A stretch of DNA of 9,959 bases from Thermopetrobacter sp964430935 (GCA_964430935.1 CAYSHK010000015.1:1-9959); one strand, 5' to 3'. Shown: positions 1-6,157, numbered from the stretch's first letter. The notes: generated by a model not told the origin, from the sequence alone. Made by a program: numbers and translations.

Positions 1-20
1 TCGCTCAGCAGATTGCTCAT
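1..20 (-). CDS. Start of a leftward gene, cut by the window edge
   Basis: On the minus strand an ATG at 20-18 opens a frame reading MSNLLS before the window ends. A good Shine-Dalgarno sequence (AGGGAGA) lies about 7 nt upstream of it. The gene would be divergent from the phosphatase gene starting at 185, leaving about 164 bp between the two starts for back-to-back promoters. Six codons are too few to name a product. The call rests only on the ribosome binding site plus start codon, and on the lack of any other gene in 21-184. Confidence 0.45.
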
Positions 21-169
21 CGAAATCTCCCTGTGCCCCTCGTTCGCCCTCAAAAATGTGCGAATCATGCGTCACTGCAACCCTGCTCACTCATAACCGT
101 TTCCACAATCGCAGGCAAAGCGCCATCCACAAGTTGCCGCAGAACACCCGACCCGGTATGGCTGGAGGA

Positions 170-176
170 AAAGGAG
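170..176 (+). promoter_or_regulatory. Ribosome binding site fixing the cysQ-like start
   Basis: AAAGGAG lies 8 nt before the ATG at 185, within a purine-rich stretch GGAGGAAAAGGAG (164-176). The same frame is open upstream to an ATG at 56, but no ribosome binding site precedes that codon and the extra 43 residues do not resemble the family. This decides for the start at 185. Confidence 0.8.
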
Positions 177-184
177 CCCCCGAC

Positions 185-967
185 ATGACCATGCCCCCGA
201 TTCTCAGGAAGCTCGCCGACCTGGCCGTGAAAGCCGGAAGGGAAACGTTGCGCGTCCGCGAAAGCGGCATGAACCTGCGCCACAAGGCGGACAGCTCGCC
301 CGTCACCGCGGCGGACGAGGCCGCGGAGGAGATCATCCTCGCCGGCCTTTCGGAACTCATGCCCGGCGTTCCGGTCGTCGCCGAAGAGGAGGCCGCGGCC
401 GGACGCATACCCGACATCGCGGACACCTTCCTTCTGGTCGATCCGCTGGACGGCACGAAAAGCTTCATCGCCGGGCGGGACGATTTCACCGTGAACATCG
501 CCCGCATCGAGAACGGCGAACCGGTCGTCGGCGTCGTCTTCGCCCCGGCTAGGAGATGGCTGCTGGCCGGGGCGCGCGGAGCCGGAGCCTTCCAGTCGCG
601 CGACGGCGGCCCGCCGGAGCCCGTGAAGCCTCCCTCCGAAGCCCGGGAGCGGCTGCGCGCCGTGGCCTCGCTCAACCACAGGGACGCGGAGACCGACGCC
701 TGGCTTGCCGCCCACGGCATAACCGACGTGGTGGCCGCCGGTTCGTCCCTGAAGCTCTGCCTCCTGGCCACCGGCGAGGCCGACGTCTATCCCCGCTTCG
801 GCCCGACCATGGAATGGGACATCGCGGCCGGACACGCCGTCCTGGCGGCAAGCGGCGGCCGGGTTCTGGTTGCGGAAACCGGGGAACCCCTCCGCTACGG
901 CAAGGTGGAGACGGGCTTCCGCAATCCCGCCTTCATCGCCTGGGCCGCCGGCATCCCCTCGAGGTGA
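185..967 (+). CDS. cysQ: CysQ-like 3'(2'),5'-bisphosphate nucleotidase (inositol monophosphatase family)
   Basis: A 260-residue cytoplasmic Mg2+-dependent phosphatase. The family motifs are visible in order: KADSSPVTAAD (residues 34-44), the VAEEEAA segment with the metal-binding glutamate (about 66-71), the hallmark DPLDGTKSF (86-94; D86 and D89 bind metal), and EWDIAAGHAVL with Asp212 near the C-terminus. CysQ proteins hydrolyse 3'-phosphoadenosine 5'-phosphate (PAP) to AMP, clearing the inhibitory by-product of sulfate assimilation or sulfo-transfer. The related SuhB-type enzymes act on inositol phosphates. The length and the KADxSPVTxAD form favour CysQ, but substrate cannot be read from sequence. 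The stop is 2 bp before the next start, so it is probably co-transcribed with the transglycosylase gene. No sulfate-assimilation gene is in view. Confidence 0.85.
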   Translation: MTMPPILRKLADLAVKAGRETLRVRESGMNLRHKADSSPVTAADEAAEEIILAGLSELMPGVPVVAEEEAAAGRIPDIADTFLLVDPLDGTKSFIAGRDDFTVNIARIENGEPVVGVVFAPARRWLLAGARGAGAFQSRDGGPPEPVKPPSEARERLRAVASLNHRDAETDAWLAAHGITDVVAAGSSLKLCLLATGEADVYPRFGPTMEWDIAAGHAVLAASGGRVLVAETGEPLRYGKVETGFRNPAFIAWAAGIPSR

Positions 968-969
968 AC

Positions 970-2214
970 ATGAACCGGATCCTCGCCATCCTGCGGATGA
1001 TCTGCCTCCTTGCGATCGCAATTCCCGCGGCCGCGGCGGACACCCCCTCCCCCGACGCGGCCTTCCGCCGCTGGCTGGAGGAGGAACTCTGGCCGGAGGC
1101 GCGCGCGCAGGGCATACCGCGCCGCATCTTCGACGCCGCGTTCCGCGGTGTGCGGCCCGACCTGAAGCTGCCGGATCTGGCACCGCCCGGCCGCGCCTCC
1201 ATGCCGCGCAGGCAGGAGCAGAGGGAGTTCGGTTCCCCCGCCCGCTATTTCGGCCGGCGCACTCTCCAGCTGCTGACGGCGCAGGGACGCATCCTGCTGA
1301 AGCGCCACGAAGAGCTCCTCCGCCGCATCGAGACGACATGGGGAGTACCGGGCCGCATCGCACTCGCGATCTGGGCGCGGGAATCCAACTACGGCCGGGC
1401 GCGCATCCCCCACAACGTCTTCCGCATCCTCGGCACGCAGGCCTGGACCGGCCGCCGCAAAGAGAAGTTCCGCAAAGAGCTTCTGGCCGCCCTGCGCATC
1501 GCCCGCGACGGACACCTGCCGGTTTCCGCCCTGAAATCCTCCTGGGCCGGGGCGCTCGGCCAGCCGCAGATGATGCCATCCGTCTATCTGGCATGGGCAG
1601 TGGATTTCGACGGCGACGGCAGGCGCGACATCTGGCGCAGCGTGCCTGACGTTCTGGCCTCCATCGCCAACCATCTCGCCGGCCATGGCTGGCAGCGCGA
1701 CCGGGACTGGGGATACGAGGTCAGCGTGCCGGCCTCCGTGCCCTGCTACCTGGAGGGACCGGACCGCGGCCGGAAGCTGGAGGAATGGCATGCGATGGGC
1801 ATCCGAAACGTCGGTCCGAAGCCCTTTCCCGCGCTGGAACGGGGGCGCAGGCTGTTCCTGCTCATGCCGGCGGGCCGTTACGGACCGGCATTCCTGGTGA
1901 CGCGCAACTTCTACGTCCTCAAGGAATACAACATGAGCGATCTCTACGCTCTGTTCGTCGGCCACCTCGGCGACCGCATCCGATTCGGCGCGCCGCCCTT
2001 CTCCCGTCCATGGCGGAAGATCGGGCGCATGCTGCGCTCCGACATCGCCCGCATGCAGCGGACCCTGGAGCGCCTCGGCTACGACGTGGGCGGCGCCGAC
2101 GGGCTTCCCGGCTTCCGGACCCGGCGTTCCATCGGCCAGTGGCAGAAACGGCACGGCATGCGCCCCACCTGCTTCCCCACCCCGCGGCTGCTCCGGCGCT
2201 TCAAGCGTTCGTAA
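970..2214 (+). CDS. Exported MltB-family lytic murein transglycosylase with PG-binding domain
   Basis: 414 residues. The N-terminus is a signal peptide (MNR, then a hydrophobic stretch, with a likely cut after AAAA near residue 23). No lipobox is placed at that cut, so the product is probably soluble and periplasmic. The SLT_2/MltB catalytic domain spans about 28-330. The likely catalytic acid is Glu138 in WARESNYG, followed by the family segments SSWAGALGQPQMMPS and DFDGDGRRDIW. A PG_binding_1 domain fills about 355-410 (DIARMQRTLERLGYDVGGADGLPG). The enzyme cleaves the MurNAc-GlcNAc bond, forming 1,6-anhydro-muropeptides during wall remodelling. The start follows GAGGTGA, which overlaps the upstream stop at 965-967, so translation is probably coupled to the phosphatase gene. 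No functional link to CysQ is known to me. Family assignment is firm; the exact paralogue is not. Confidence 0.92.
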   Translation: MNRILAILRMICLLAIAIPAAAADTPSPDAAFRRWLEEELWPEARAQGIPRRIFDAAFRGVRPDLKLPDLAPPGRASMPRRQEQREFGSPARYFGRRTLQLLTAQGRILLKRHEELLRRIETTWGVPGRIALAIWARESNYGRARIPHNVFRILGTQAWTGRRKEKFRKELLAALRIARDGHLPVSALKSSWAGALGQPQMMPSVYLAWAVDFDGDGRRDIWRSVPDVLASIANHLAGHGWQRDRDWGYEVSVPASVPCYLEGPDRGRKLEEWHAMGIRNVGPKPFPALERGRRLFLLMPAGRYGPAFLVTRNFYVLKEYNMSDLYALFVGHLGDRIRFGAPPFSRPWRKIGRMLRSDIARMQRTLERLGYDVGGADGLPGFRTRRSIGQWQKRHGMRPTCFPTPRLLRRFKRS

Positions 2215-2249
2215 CCTTAGCGGTCCGTTAACGCGGCGCTAAGGGTTTT
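2215..2249 (+). terminator. Possible intrinsic terminator after the transglycosylase gene
   Basis: CCTTAGCG (2215-2222) pairs perfectly with CGCTAAGG (2237-2244). Inside, CCGT (2225-2228) can pair with GCGG (2233-2236, one G-U) around a UAAC loop. The hairpin starts right after the TAA stop and is followed by G and a short TTTT run (2246-2249). The T-run is short, and the same bases form a CtrA-like palindrome, so the hairpin may be a by-product of a DNA-binding site. Confidence 0.5.
2217..2242 (+). promoter_or_regulatory. Palindromic pair of CtrA-like boxes upstream of eipA
   Basis: Three TTAA-type tetramers are spaced exactly 7 nt apart: TTAG (2217-2220), TTAA (2228-2231) and CTAA (2239-2242). 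The array is symmetric about the central GTTAAC, so each strand reads TTAG-N7-TTAAC, one mismatch from the CtrA consensus TTAA-N7-TTAAC. It lies 119 bp before the eipA start. Established knowledge: Brucella abortus eipA is reported to be directly activated by CtrA. A GANTC site, the target of the cell-cycle methylase CcrM, occurs at 2314-2318, but such sites are expected by chance about every 300 bp. No convincing -10 element was found; CAAAAT at 2254-2259 is the nearest candidate. Confidence 0.55.
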
Positions 2250-2361
2250 CGCACAAAATGTCCGCATGGAGCCATTTCCGTGCCCGCTTCCTGCCATGGG
2301 CGGGTGGCACAATGATTCCGGAGGCTCCCGGTAGAACGAATTTGCAGGACATGTAGGTACC

Positions 2362-2991
2362 ATGAAACGCGCAGCGGCTTCCCTCACCATCCTGGCATCC
2401 CTTCTGGCCACCGCGCCCCTTGCCGGAGGCGACCGGGCCACCGCCGGAGAATACACCGCGACCGCCGCGGCCGGCTATTCCGACCCGGCCACGCCCGCCA
2501 ACCACCGCAAGACGTACAGCTCCGAGGAGATCATCCGCAAGGGCCACGAATTCTTCGGCACCACCACGAAGGGCCTGGCGCGCGCCGTCGAATCCGTCTT
2601 CGCGAAACACGGACGCCCCACCGGATACATCCTCGGCGAGGAGGCTTCCGGCGCCTTCATCGGCGGCCTGCGCTACGGCGAGGGCTGGCTCTACATGAAG
2701 GACGGCCAGCGCCGCAAGGTGTTCTGGCAGGGCCCCTCCATCGGTTTCGACTACGGCGGCAACGGATCCCGCGTGCTGATGCTGGTCTACCACATCGACA
2801 CCCCGCGCCAGATCTACTCGCGCTTCTTCGGCGTCTCGGGATCCGCCTACGTGGTGGGCGGCCTCGGTGTCAGCTTCCATACCAACGAACAGCTCATCGT
2901 CGCGCCGATCCGCACCGGCATCGGCGCCCGCCTGGGAGCCAACATCGGCTACCTGAAGATGACGAGCCGGCCGACCTGGAATCCCTTCTGA
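2362..2991 (+). CDS. eipA: EipA-like periplasmic envelope integrity protein (DUF1134)
   Basis: 209 residues. A signal peptide (KR, then a hydrophobic stretch with a likely cut near LAGG, residue 21-24) leads into a single DUF1134 domain from about residue 50 to the end. Characteristic segments are TYSSEEIIRKGHEFFG, VFAKHGRPTGYILGEEASGAF, FWQGPSIGFDYGGNGSR and VGGLGVSF. The C-terminus GANIGYLKMTSRPTWNPF is typical of the family. The Brucella protein is described as a soluble periplasmic beta-barrel fold needed for envelope stress resistance; its biochemical activity is unknown. The protein is full length with no disruption. The ribosome binding site is weak (TAGGT before the ATG). The gene has its own upstream element with CtrA-like boxes and a strong terminator after it, so it is probably transcribed alone. 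Confidence 0.9.
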   Translation: MKRAAASLTILASLLATAPLAGGDRATAGEYTATAAAGYSDPATPANHRKTYSSEEIIRKGHEFFGTTTKGLARAVESVFAKHGRPTGYILGEEASGAFIGGLRYGEGWLYMKDGQRRKVFWQGPSIGFDYGGNGSRVLMLVYHIDTPRQIYSRFFGVSGSAYVVGGLGVSFHTNEQLIVAPIRTGIGARLGANIGYLKMTSRPTWNPF

Positions 2992-3020
2992 CCCTCTTGC
3001 GTTCAGTGATACGGCCGACA

Positions 3021-3060
3021 GGAAGGACCCCCGCCGGTGACGACGGGGGTCTTCCTTTTT
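3021..3060 (+). terminator. Strong intrinsic terminator after eipA
   Basis: GGAAGGACCCCCG (3021-3033) pairs with CGGGGGTCTTCC (3044-3055), leaving one unpaired base in the arm and a 10-nt loop, directly followed by TTTTT (3056-3060). It lies 30 bp past the eipA stop, in the gap to the convergent permease gene. Read leftward the stem has no T-run after it, so it mainly serves the plus strand. It could still shield the permease transcript end. Confidence 0.9.
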
Positions 3061-3084
3061 CCCGTTCCGGAGAAAAGGCCGCTA

Positions 3085-3765
3085 TCACGCGGCGGGCATG
3101 TAGAGGCGCCGCTCGAAGAGGCCGGAATCCTTGAGTCTGTGGAGCGCCTTGGCCGCCGCCAGAACGGCGAGGTCGACCAGCGGCTCGACGATGATCACCG
3201 TCATGTAGGCCGCGCCGAAACTGGCGATGCTGGCGAGATTTTCGGCGGTGAACCCGTGTCCGTACAGCGCCCAGAAGGTCACCCACGTCACGATGCCGGC
3301 CTGGTAGGCCGTGGAAAGCGCCAGCGCCTGCCGGTACTTGAGATCCTTGTAGGCGGTCTGCGGCGGAATGACCCGCTTCGCGAGCCAGCTCATGGCGTAG
3401 AGCGGCACCAGCAGGGTGGTGACGTTCATCCCGTACTGCGGCAGGTCCGTCGGCGCGAAGAACAGGCCCTGTATCAGGAGGCCGGCCGCCAGCCCCAGCG
3501 CCGCGGGAGCCAGACCGAACAGCAGAAAGAGCGTGGAGCCCATGATCAGGTGCACTTCGGAGACGCCGACCGGATGGTGCGGCAGCACCTCGAAATAGCA
3601 GAACACCAGTCCCGTGGCCATCGCGGTCCGCGCCGCGAACGACACGAGGCCGTCCCTCTTCACGGTCTCCCACGAAAGCTTCGCGGCATAGCCCAGCGAA
3701 GCGGCCGCGGTGGCATAGCTGAGCACGATCTTGGCGCCGTTCACGACGCCGGGTTCGATATGCAT
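3085..3765 (-). CDS. CbiM-like energy-coupling-factor permease, probable cobalt uptake
   Basis: 226 residues, mostly hydrophobic, with about 6-7 membrane segments. The N-terminus MHIEPGVVNGAK matches the CbiM/NikM pattern, in which the processed N-terminal Met-His region takes part in metal binding. His2 is present. The family permeases import Co2+ or Ni2+ as the substrate-specific part of ECF transporters, normally with CbiN, CbiQ and ATPase CbiO. None of those is adjacent: the upstream gene is a nucleotidyltransferase and the downstream one is convergent. The cobalamin riboswitch in its leader points to cobalt. The start at 3765 follows AAGGGG (3775-3780) at 9-nt spacing and matches the family N-terminus. 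The frame stays open to 4074, but that extension would be read from the riboswitch itself and is rejected. Confidence 0.85.
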   Translation of the reverse strand: MHIEPGVVNGAKIVLSYATAAASLGYAAKLSWETVKRDGLVSFAARTAMATGLVFCYFEVLPHHPVGVSEVHLIMGSTLFLLFGLAPAALGLAAGLLIQGLFFAPTDLPQYGMNVTTLLVPLYAMSWLAKRVIPPQTAYKDLKYRQALALSTAYQAGIVTWVTFWALYGHGFTAENLASIASFGAAYMTVIIVEPLVDLAVLAAAKALHRLKDSGLFERRLYMPAA

Positions 3766-3773
3766 GACGTCTT

Positions 3774-3842
3774 TCCCCTTCTTCTCACATGTTGCGGCGG
3801 CACGCCCCGTCGCGTGCCCGCCCGTGGTGAGGAACAGGGGGA
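3774..3842 (-). promoter_or_regulatory. Candidate expression platform: SD-sequestering stem
   Basis: Between the riboswitch and the permease start, the transcript strand opposite 3827-3842 (UCCCCCUGUUCCUCAC) can pair with the strand opposite 3774-3788 (GUGAGAAGAAGGGGA). Two mismatches and one bulge leave about 13 pairs. The pairing buries the whole Shine-Dalgarno GGGG. The two arms are held together by a strong hairpin of GCACGC/GCGTGC plus GGCG/CGCC (3796-3822). This would block translation of the permease when formed. No base tract typical of an intrinsic terminator follows. Only folding by eye supports it. Confidence 0.45.
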
Positions 3843-3937
3843 TGCAGGAGGAAGAACAGGACCGCCCGCCGCCGACGGGCGTCATGTCCGTCATCCCGGA
3901 AAGCACCCCGTTCCGGTTCATGCCTCGACGGCACGCA

Positions 3938-4096
3938 GATGGCAGGTCTCCTGGCTCGCGGGTCCCTGTCTCCGTTCCAGACCTTCCCGGATGCGGACGC
4001 ACCCAGTGGCCCTTTCGCGGAACGGCGACTCGCCGCACACAGTTGCGGGGGCAGCCACGGCTTCGGAAGCGCACTTCCCTACCGTGTTCCCTATTA
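3938..4096 (-). promoter_or_regulatory. Cobalamin (B12) riboswitch
   Basis: Read on the minus strand, the conserved blocks of the adenosylcobalamin-type aptamer occur in order. They are AGGGAACACGGT near the 5' end (about 4093-4081), GCTGCCCCCGCAACTGT (about 4055-4037), GCCACTGG (4010-4003), GGGAAGGTCTGGAACGG, GACCCGC, and the B12 box AGCCAGGAGACCTGCC (3956-3941). Adenosylcobalamin or a related corrinoid binding to this RNA normally turns the downstream gene off. Here that gene is the CbiM-like permease, fitting feedback on cobalt supply for B12. The aptamer edges are approximate. Confidence 0.95.
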
Positions 4097-4127
4097 TCCG
4101 TCCCTCCGGCGAATCCGGACGGACGGA
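4097..4127 (-). other. Perfect-looking hairpin in the leader just before the riboswitch
   Basis: TCCGTCC (4097-4103) pairs with GGACGGA (4121-4127) and TCCGG (4105-4109) with CCGGA (4115-4119), with one C-C mismatch on this strand and a 5-nt loop. It would form in the first 40 nt of the predicted permease leader. It has no T-run on either strand, so it is not a typical terminator. It may protect the 5' end or act as an aptamer-adjacent helix. Confidence 0.5.
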
Positions 4128-4143
4128 ACCATCCGCGTCCGGG

Positions 4144-4173
4144 ATTCTAGGCCGCCGGAAAGCGCACTGTCAA
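4144..4173 (-). promoter_or_regulatory. Near-consensus sigma-70 promoter for the riboswitch-permease unit
   Basis: On the minus strand a perfect -35 TTGACA (4173-4168) is followed after 18 nt by -10 TAGAAT (4149-4144), a 5/6 match. Transcription would begin near 4137 and run through the hairpin, riboswitch and permease gene. The -35 hexamer overlaps the TGA stop (4172-4170) of the nucleotidyltransferase gene, so the permease unit has its own promoter inside an otherwise leftward gene run. Confidence 0.75.
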
Positions 4174-4976
4174 GCATCGCCGCTCCCGGACTCCCGTTCC
4201 CTCAGGATGCGTTCCGCAAGGTCCAGATCCTCCGGCTTGTCCACGTCCACCGAGGCTTCCGGCATCGGCATGAACACCGGACGCGCCACCAGTCCCAGCC
4301 GGCGGGAGAGATCCTCCAGCACGCTCCGCGCATCGCCCTTCCCCACCAGCAGCCGCAGCAGCGCCGGAATGCCGAAGGCCAGGGCGATCTTCCACGGCTT
4401 CTTGCGGTTCTTCTCCGCATGCCGCCAGAATGCGACGGCCTTCAGCGCATCCTCCGTCTCCAGGGCGAAGAGATTGCACGACGTCACGCGGTCGCGCCCC
4501 AGCTTCAACCAGGTGCGCCGCGCCTCCGGCCATTTCGCCAGAACATCCTCCCGCCGCACCAGCGCCACGGCGAGATCCGCATCCCTTTCCTCCTCCACGC
4601 CCCGGAAAAAGGCGTCCAGCATGGCGGCGTCCAGCAGCGCGTGATCGGCCGTCGTCACCAGCAGGGGCGGCCGCACGCCCCCCTCCACGGCGCGGAGCAC
4701 CGATGCGGCCGCGGATTCGGCGGCGGGCAGAACCCGCACGCCCTCCGGCAACCGTCCACCGAAGGCCCGTGCCGCGACCTCCTCCCGCTCCATCACCACG
4801 GAAATTCCGCCGATCCGCGGATGGGCGCGCAGCGTTTCCACGACCCGCCGGAGCATCGGCGTCCCGCCGACCGGAAGCAGGCACTTGTGCGACACGCCGC
4901 AGGCGCGGGCCATGGGATCCTCCGGCCCCCGCCCGGCGGCCAGCACCAGAGCGTTCCATCCGCGATCGCCGGCCAT
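4170..4976 (-). CDS. MobA-like nucleotidyltransferase (NTP_transf family), substrate unknown
   Basis: 268 residues, with a Rossmann-like glycosyltransferase-A nucleotidyltransferase fold. The N-terminal nucleotide-binding loop is LAAGRGPEDPMARACG (12-27), with the conserved lysine K31 in SHKCLLPVGG. TTADHALL (108-115) supplies the metal-binding Asp111, and SVDVDKPEDLDLAERIL lies near the C-terminus. Such enzymes join an NTP to a phosphorylated acceptor. The start is 1 nt after the stop of the acyltransferase gene (TGA-C-ATG), so the pair is translationally coupled and probably shares a pathway. From memory, a nucleotidyltransferase close to the Caulobacter ceramide synthase gene takes part in ceramide phosphoglycerate synthesis, and this could be its relative. 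A cobinamide-phosphate guanylyltransferase role (CobY-like), suggested only by the neighbouring B12 riboswitch, is less likely because a separate promoter lies between. Confidence 0.75.
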   Translation of the reverse strand: MAGDRGWNALVLAAGRGPEDPMARACGVSHKCLLPVGGTPMLRRVVETLRAHPRIGGISVVMEREEVAARAFGGRLPEGVRVLPAAESAAASVLRAVEGGVRPPLLVTTADHALLDAAMLDAFFRGVEEERDADLAVALVRREDVLAKWPEARRTWLKLGRDRVTSCNLFALETEDALKAVAFWRHAEKNRKKPWKIALAFGIPALLRLLVGKGDARSVLEDLSRRLGLVARPVFMPMPEASVDVDKPEDLDLAERILRERESGSGDA

Positions 4977-4977
4977 G

Positions 4978-6123
4978 TCACAACACCTTTTCGTAGACCC
5001 TGTAGGTCTTGTAGGGCTCGCCGCCGAGCGTCTCGATCAGTTTGCGGGTGGGGCTGTTGGTCTCCAGAATCCAAGACAGCTCGCCCTGCCGCACGCCCCG
5101 CCCGGCATGGTGGTCGCGCGCCGCGTCGATCACCGCGAGCGCCAGAGCCGATCCCACCGCCTTGCCATGGAACTTGCGCCGCACTCCCATCAGCGGCATG
5201 CGCACCCTCCTTGTCGGCCCGCCGAACTTCATCCGCCAGATCAGTTTCGCCCAGTTGAACGGCAGAAGACGCCCTCCGAAATCGCGGATCCACTCGTTGA
5301 TGTCCGGCAGAGTCACGACCATGGCCGAGGGCTCGCCGTCAAGGCTGGCGATCCACACGTCGCGTTCCTCGACGATCATGTTCAGATCGTCGCCCAGCTT
5401 GCGGATCTCCGCCTCCGTGAACGGGACGTATCCCCAGTTGTTGGCCCAGGCGTCGTTGAAGATGTCCATGATGAGATCGAGCTCCTCGCGCAACCGCTTC
5501 CTGTTCAGCGGCCGCACGGACAGGCGCCCCTTCTCCTTCAGTCGCCCGAGCAGCTTCATGGCGGCCTCCGGCATCGGCTTCAGACCGCGCAGGATGTAGG
5601 CGATCAGATCCATCGCCTTGCCGTATCCGCAGGCCTCGACCATGGGGCCGTACCAGGGGCGGGCATGCCCCATCATGATGACCGGCGGATGGTCGAAACC
5701 CTCCACCAGAAGACCGCTCTCCTCGTTGATGGAATAGCTGAAGGGACCGCGCACCCGCTCCATGCCCCGTTCGCGGAGCCAGTTCTCGGCCGCGTCGAAC
5801 AGGGCGCGGAAGACGGCCTCGTCCTCCTCCGCCTCGAGGAAACCGAAGAACCCCGTGGCGTCTCCGTAGCGCTCCAGATGCAGCCGGTTGATCTGGGCGG
5901 AGATGCGCCCCACCGCGCGCCCGTTCCGCCTGGCGAGGAAGAGCTGCGCCTCTCCATGCCCAAAGAACGGATTCTTCCGCGACAGATGCTCCTTCCGCTC
6001 CAGATCGAGCGGCGGCACCCAGTGCGGATCGTCGGCGTAAACGGCATGAGGCATGCGGATGAACTCCCGCATGTCGCGCCGCGAGACGACGGGCTCTACC
6101 GAAAGTTGATGAACAGTAGCCAT
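4978..6123 (-). CDS. GNAT-like N-acyltransferase; candidate bacterial ceramide synthase family
   Basis: 381 residues, full length, no signal peptide or obvious membrane span. Visible family segments are YADDPHWVPPLDLERKEHL (30-47), KNPFFGH (50-56), GRISAQINRLH (72-82), GPFSYSINEESGLLVEGF (126-143), MGHARPWYGP (151-160), DIFNDAWANNWGYVPFTEAE, and the C-terminal GNAT-like ELSWILETNSPTRKLIETLGG with YKTYRVYEK at the end. This family is often annotated as acetyltransferase or, misleadingly, dATP pyrophosphohydrolase. I recall the Caulobacter ceramide synthase (bCerS), which acylates a sphingoid base using acyl-CoA, as belonging to it. That specific role is inference: no serine palmitoyltransferase gene is in view. 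The start follows GGGAGAA at about 6-nt spacing. The gene is coupled to the nucleotidyltransferase downstream and divergent from the Nudix gene, only 34 bp away. Confidence 0.7.
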   Translation of the reverse strand: MATVHQLSVEPVVSRRDMREFIRMPHAVYADDPHWVPPLDLERKEHLSRKNPFFGHGEAQLFLARRNGRAVGRISAQINRLHLERYGDATGFFGFLEAEEDEAVFRALFDAAENWLRERGMERVRGPFSYSINEESGLLVEGFDHPPVIMMGHARPWYGPMVEACGYGKAMDLIAYILRGLKPMPEAAMKLLGRLKEKGRLSVRPLNRKRLREELDLIMDIFNDAWANNWGYVPFTEAEIRKLGDDLNMIVEERDVWIASLDGEPSAMVVTLPDINEWIRDFGGRLLPFNWAKLIWRMKFGGPTRRVRMPLMGVRRKFHGKAVGSALALAVIDAARDHHAGRGVRQGELSWILETNSPTRKLIETLGGEPYKTYRVYEKVL

Positions 6124-6151
6124 TGACGTTCTCCCGTTGCCGTCGTCATAT
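6123..6151 (+). promoter_or_regulatory. Possible promoter for a leaderless Nudix transcript
   Basis: TTGACG (6123-6128; 5/6 match to -35) is followed after 17 nt by TCATAT (6146-6151), a poor -10 with only 3/6 matches. If real, transcription would start at about the A of the ATG at 6158, giving a leaderless mRNA. This fits the absence of any Shine-Dalgarno sequence before that ATG. The -35 touches the start codon of the divergent acyltransferase gene. Confidence 0.35.
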
Positions 6152-6157
6152 CACCTC

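Noticed and set aside
56..184. Earlier start for the CysQ-like protein at 56
   Set aside because: No ribosome binding site there, and the extra 43 residues do not look like the family; AAAGGAG sits 8 nt before the ATG at 185.
65..2154. Long minus-strand frames opposite the phosphatase and transglycosylase genes
   Set aside because: Low-complexity Arg/Gly/Ala-rich translations opposite two clearly recognised genes; no supporting ribosome binding site or family resemblance.
3766..4074. N-terminal extension of the CbiM-like protein by up to 103 residues
   Set aside because: The extension would be read from the riboswitch and its platform. Family proteins begin at MHI, and a proper ribosome binding site precedes the ATG at 3765.
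4170..4976. Reading the nucleotidyltransferase as a cobalamin-pathway enzyme (CobY/CobU-like) because of the adjacent B12 riboswitch
   Set aside because: The riboswitch is downstream of this gene, behind its own promoter, so it does not control it. The gene is instead coupled to the acyltransferase.
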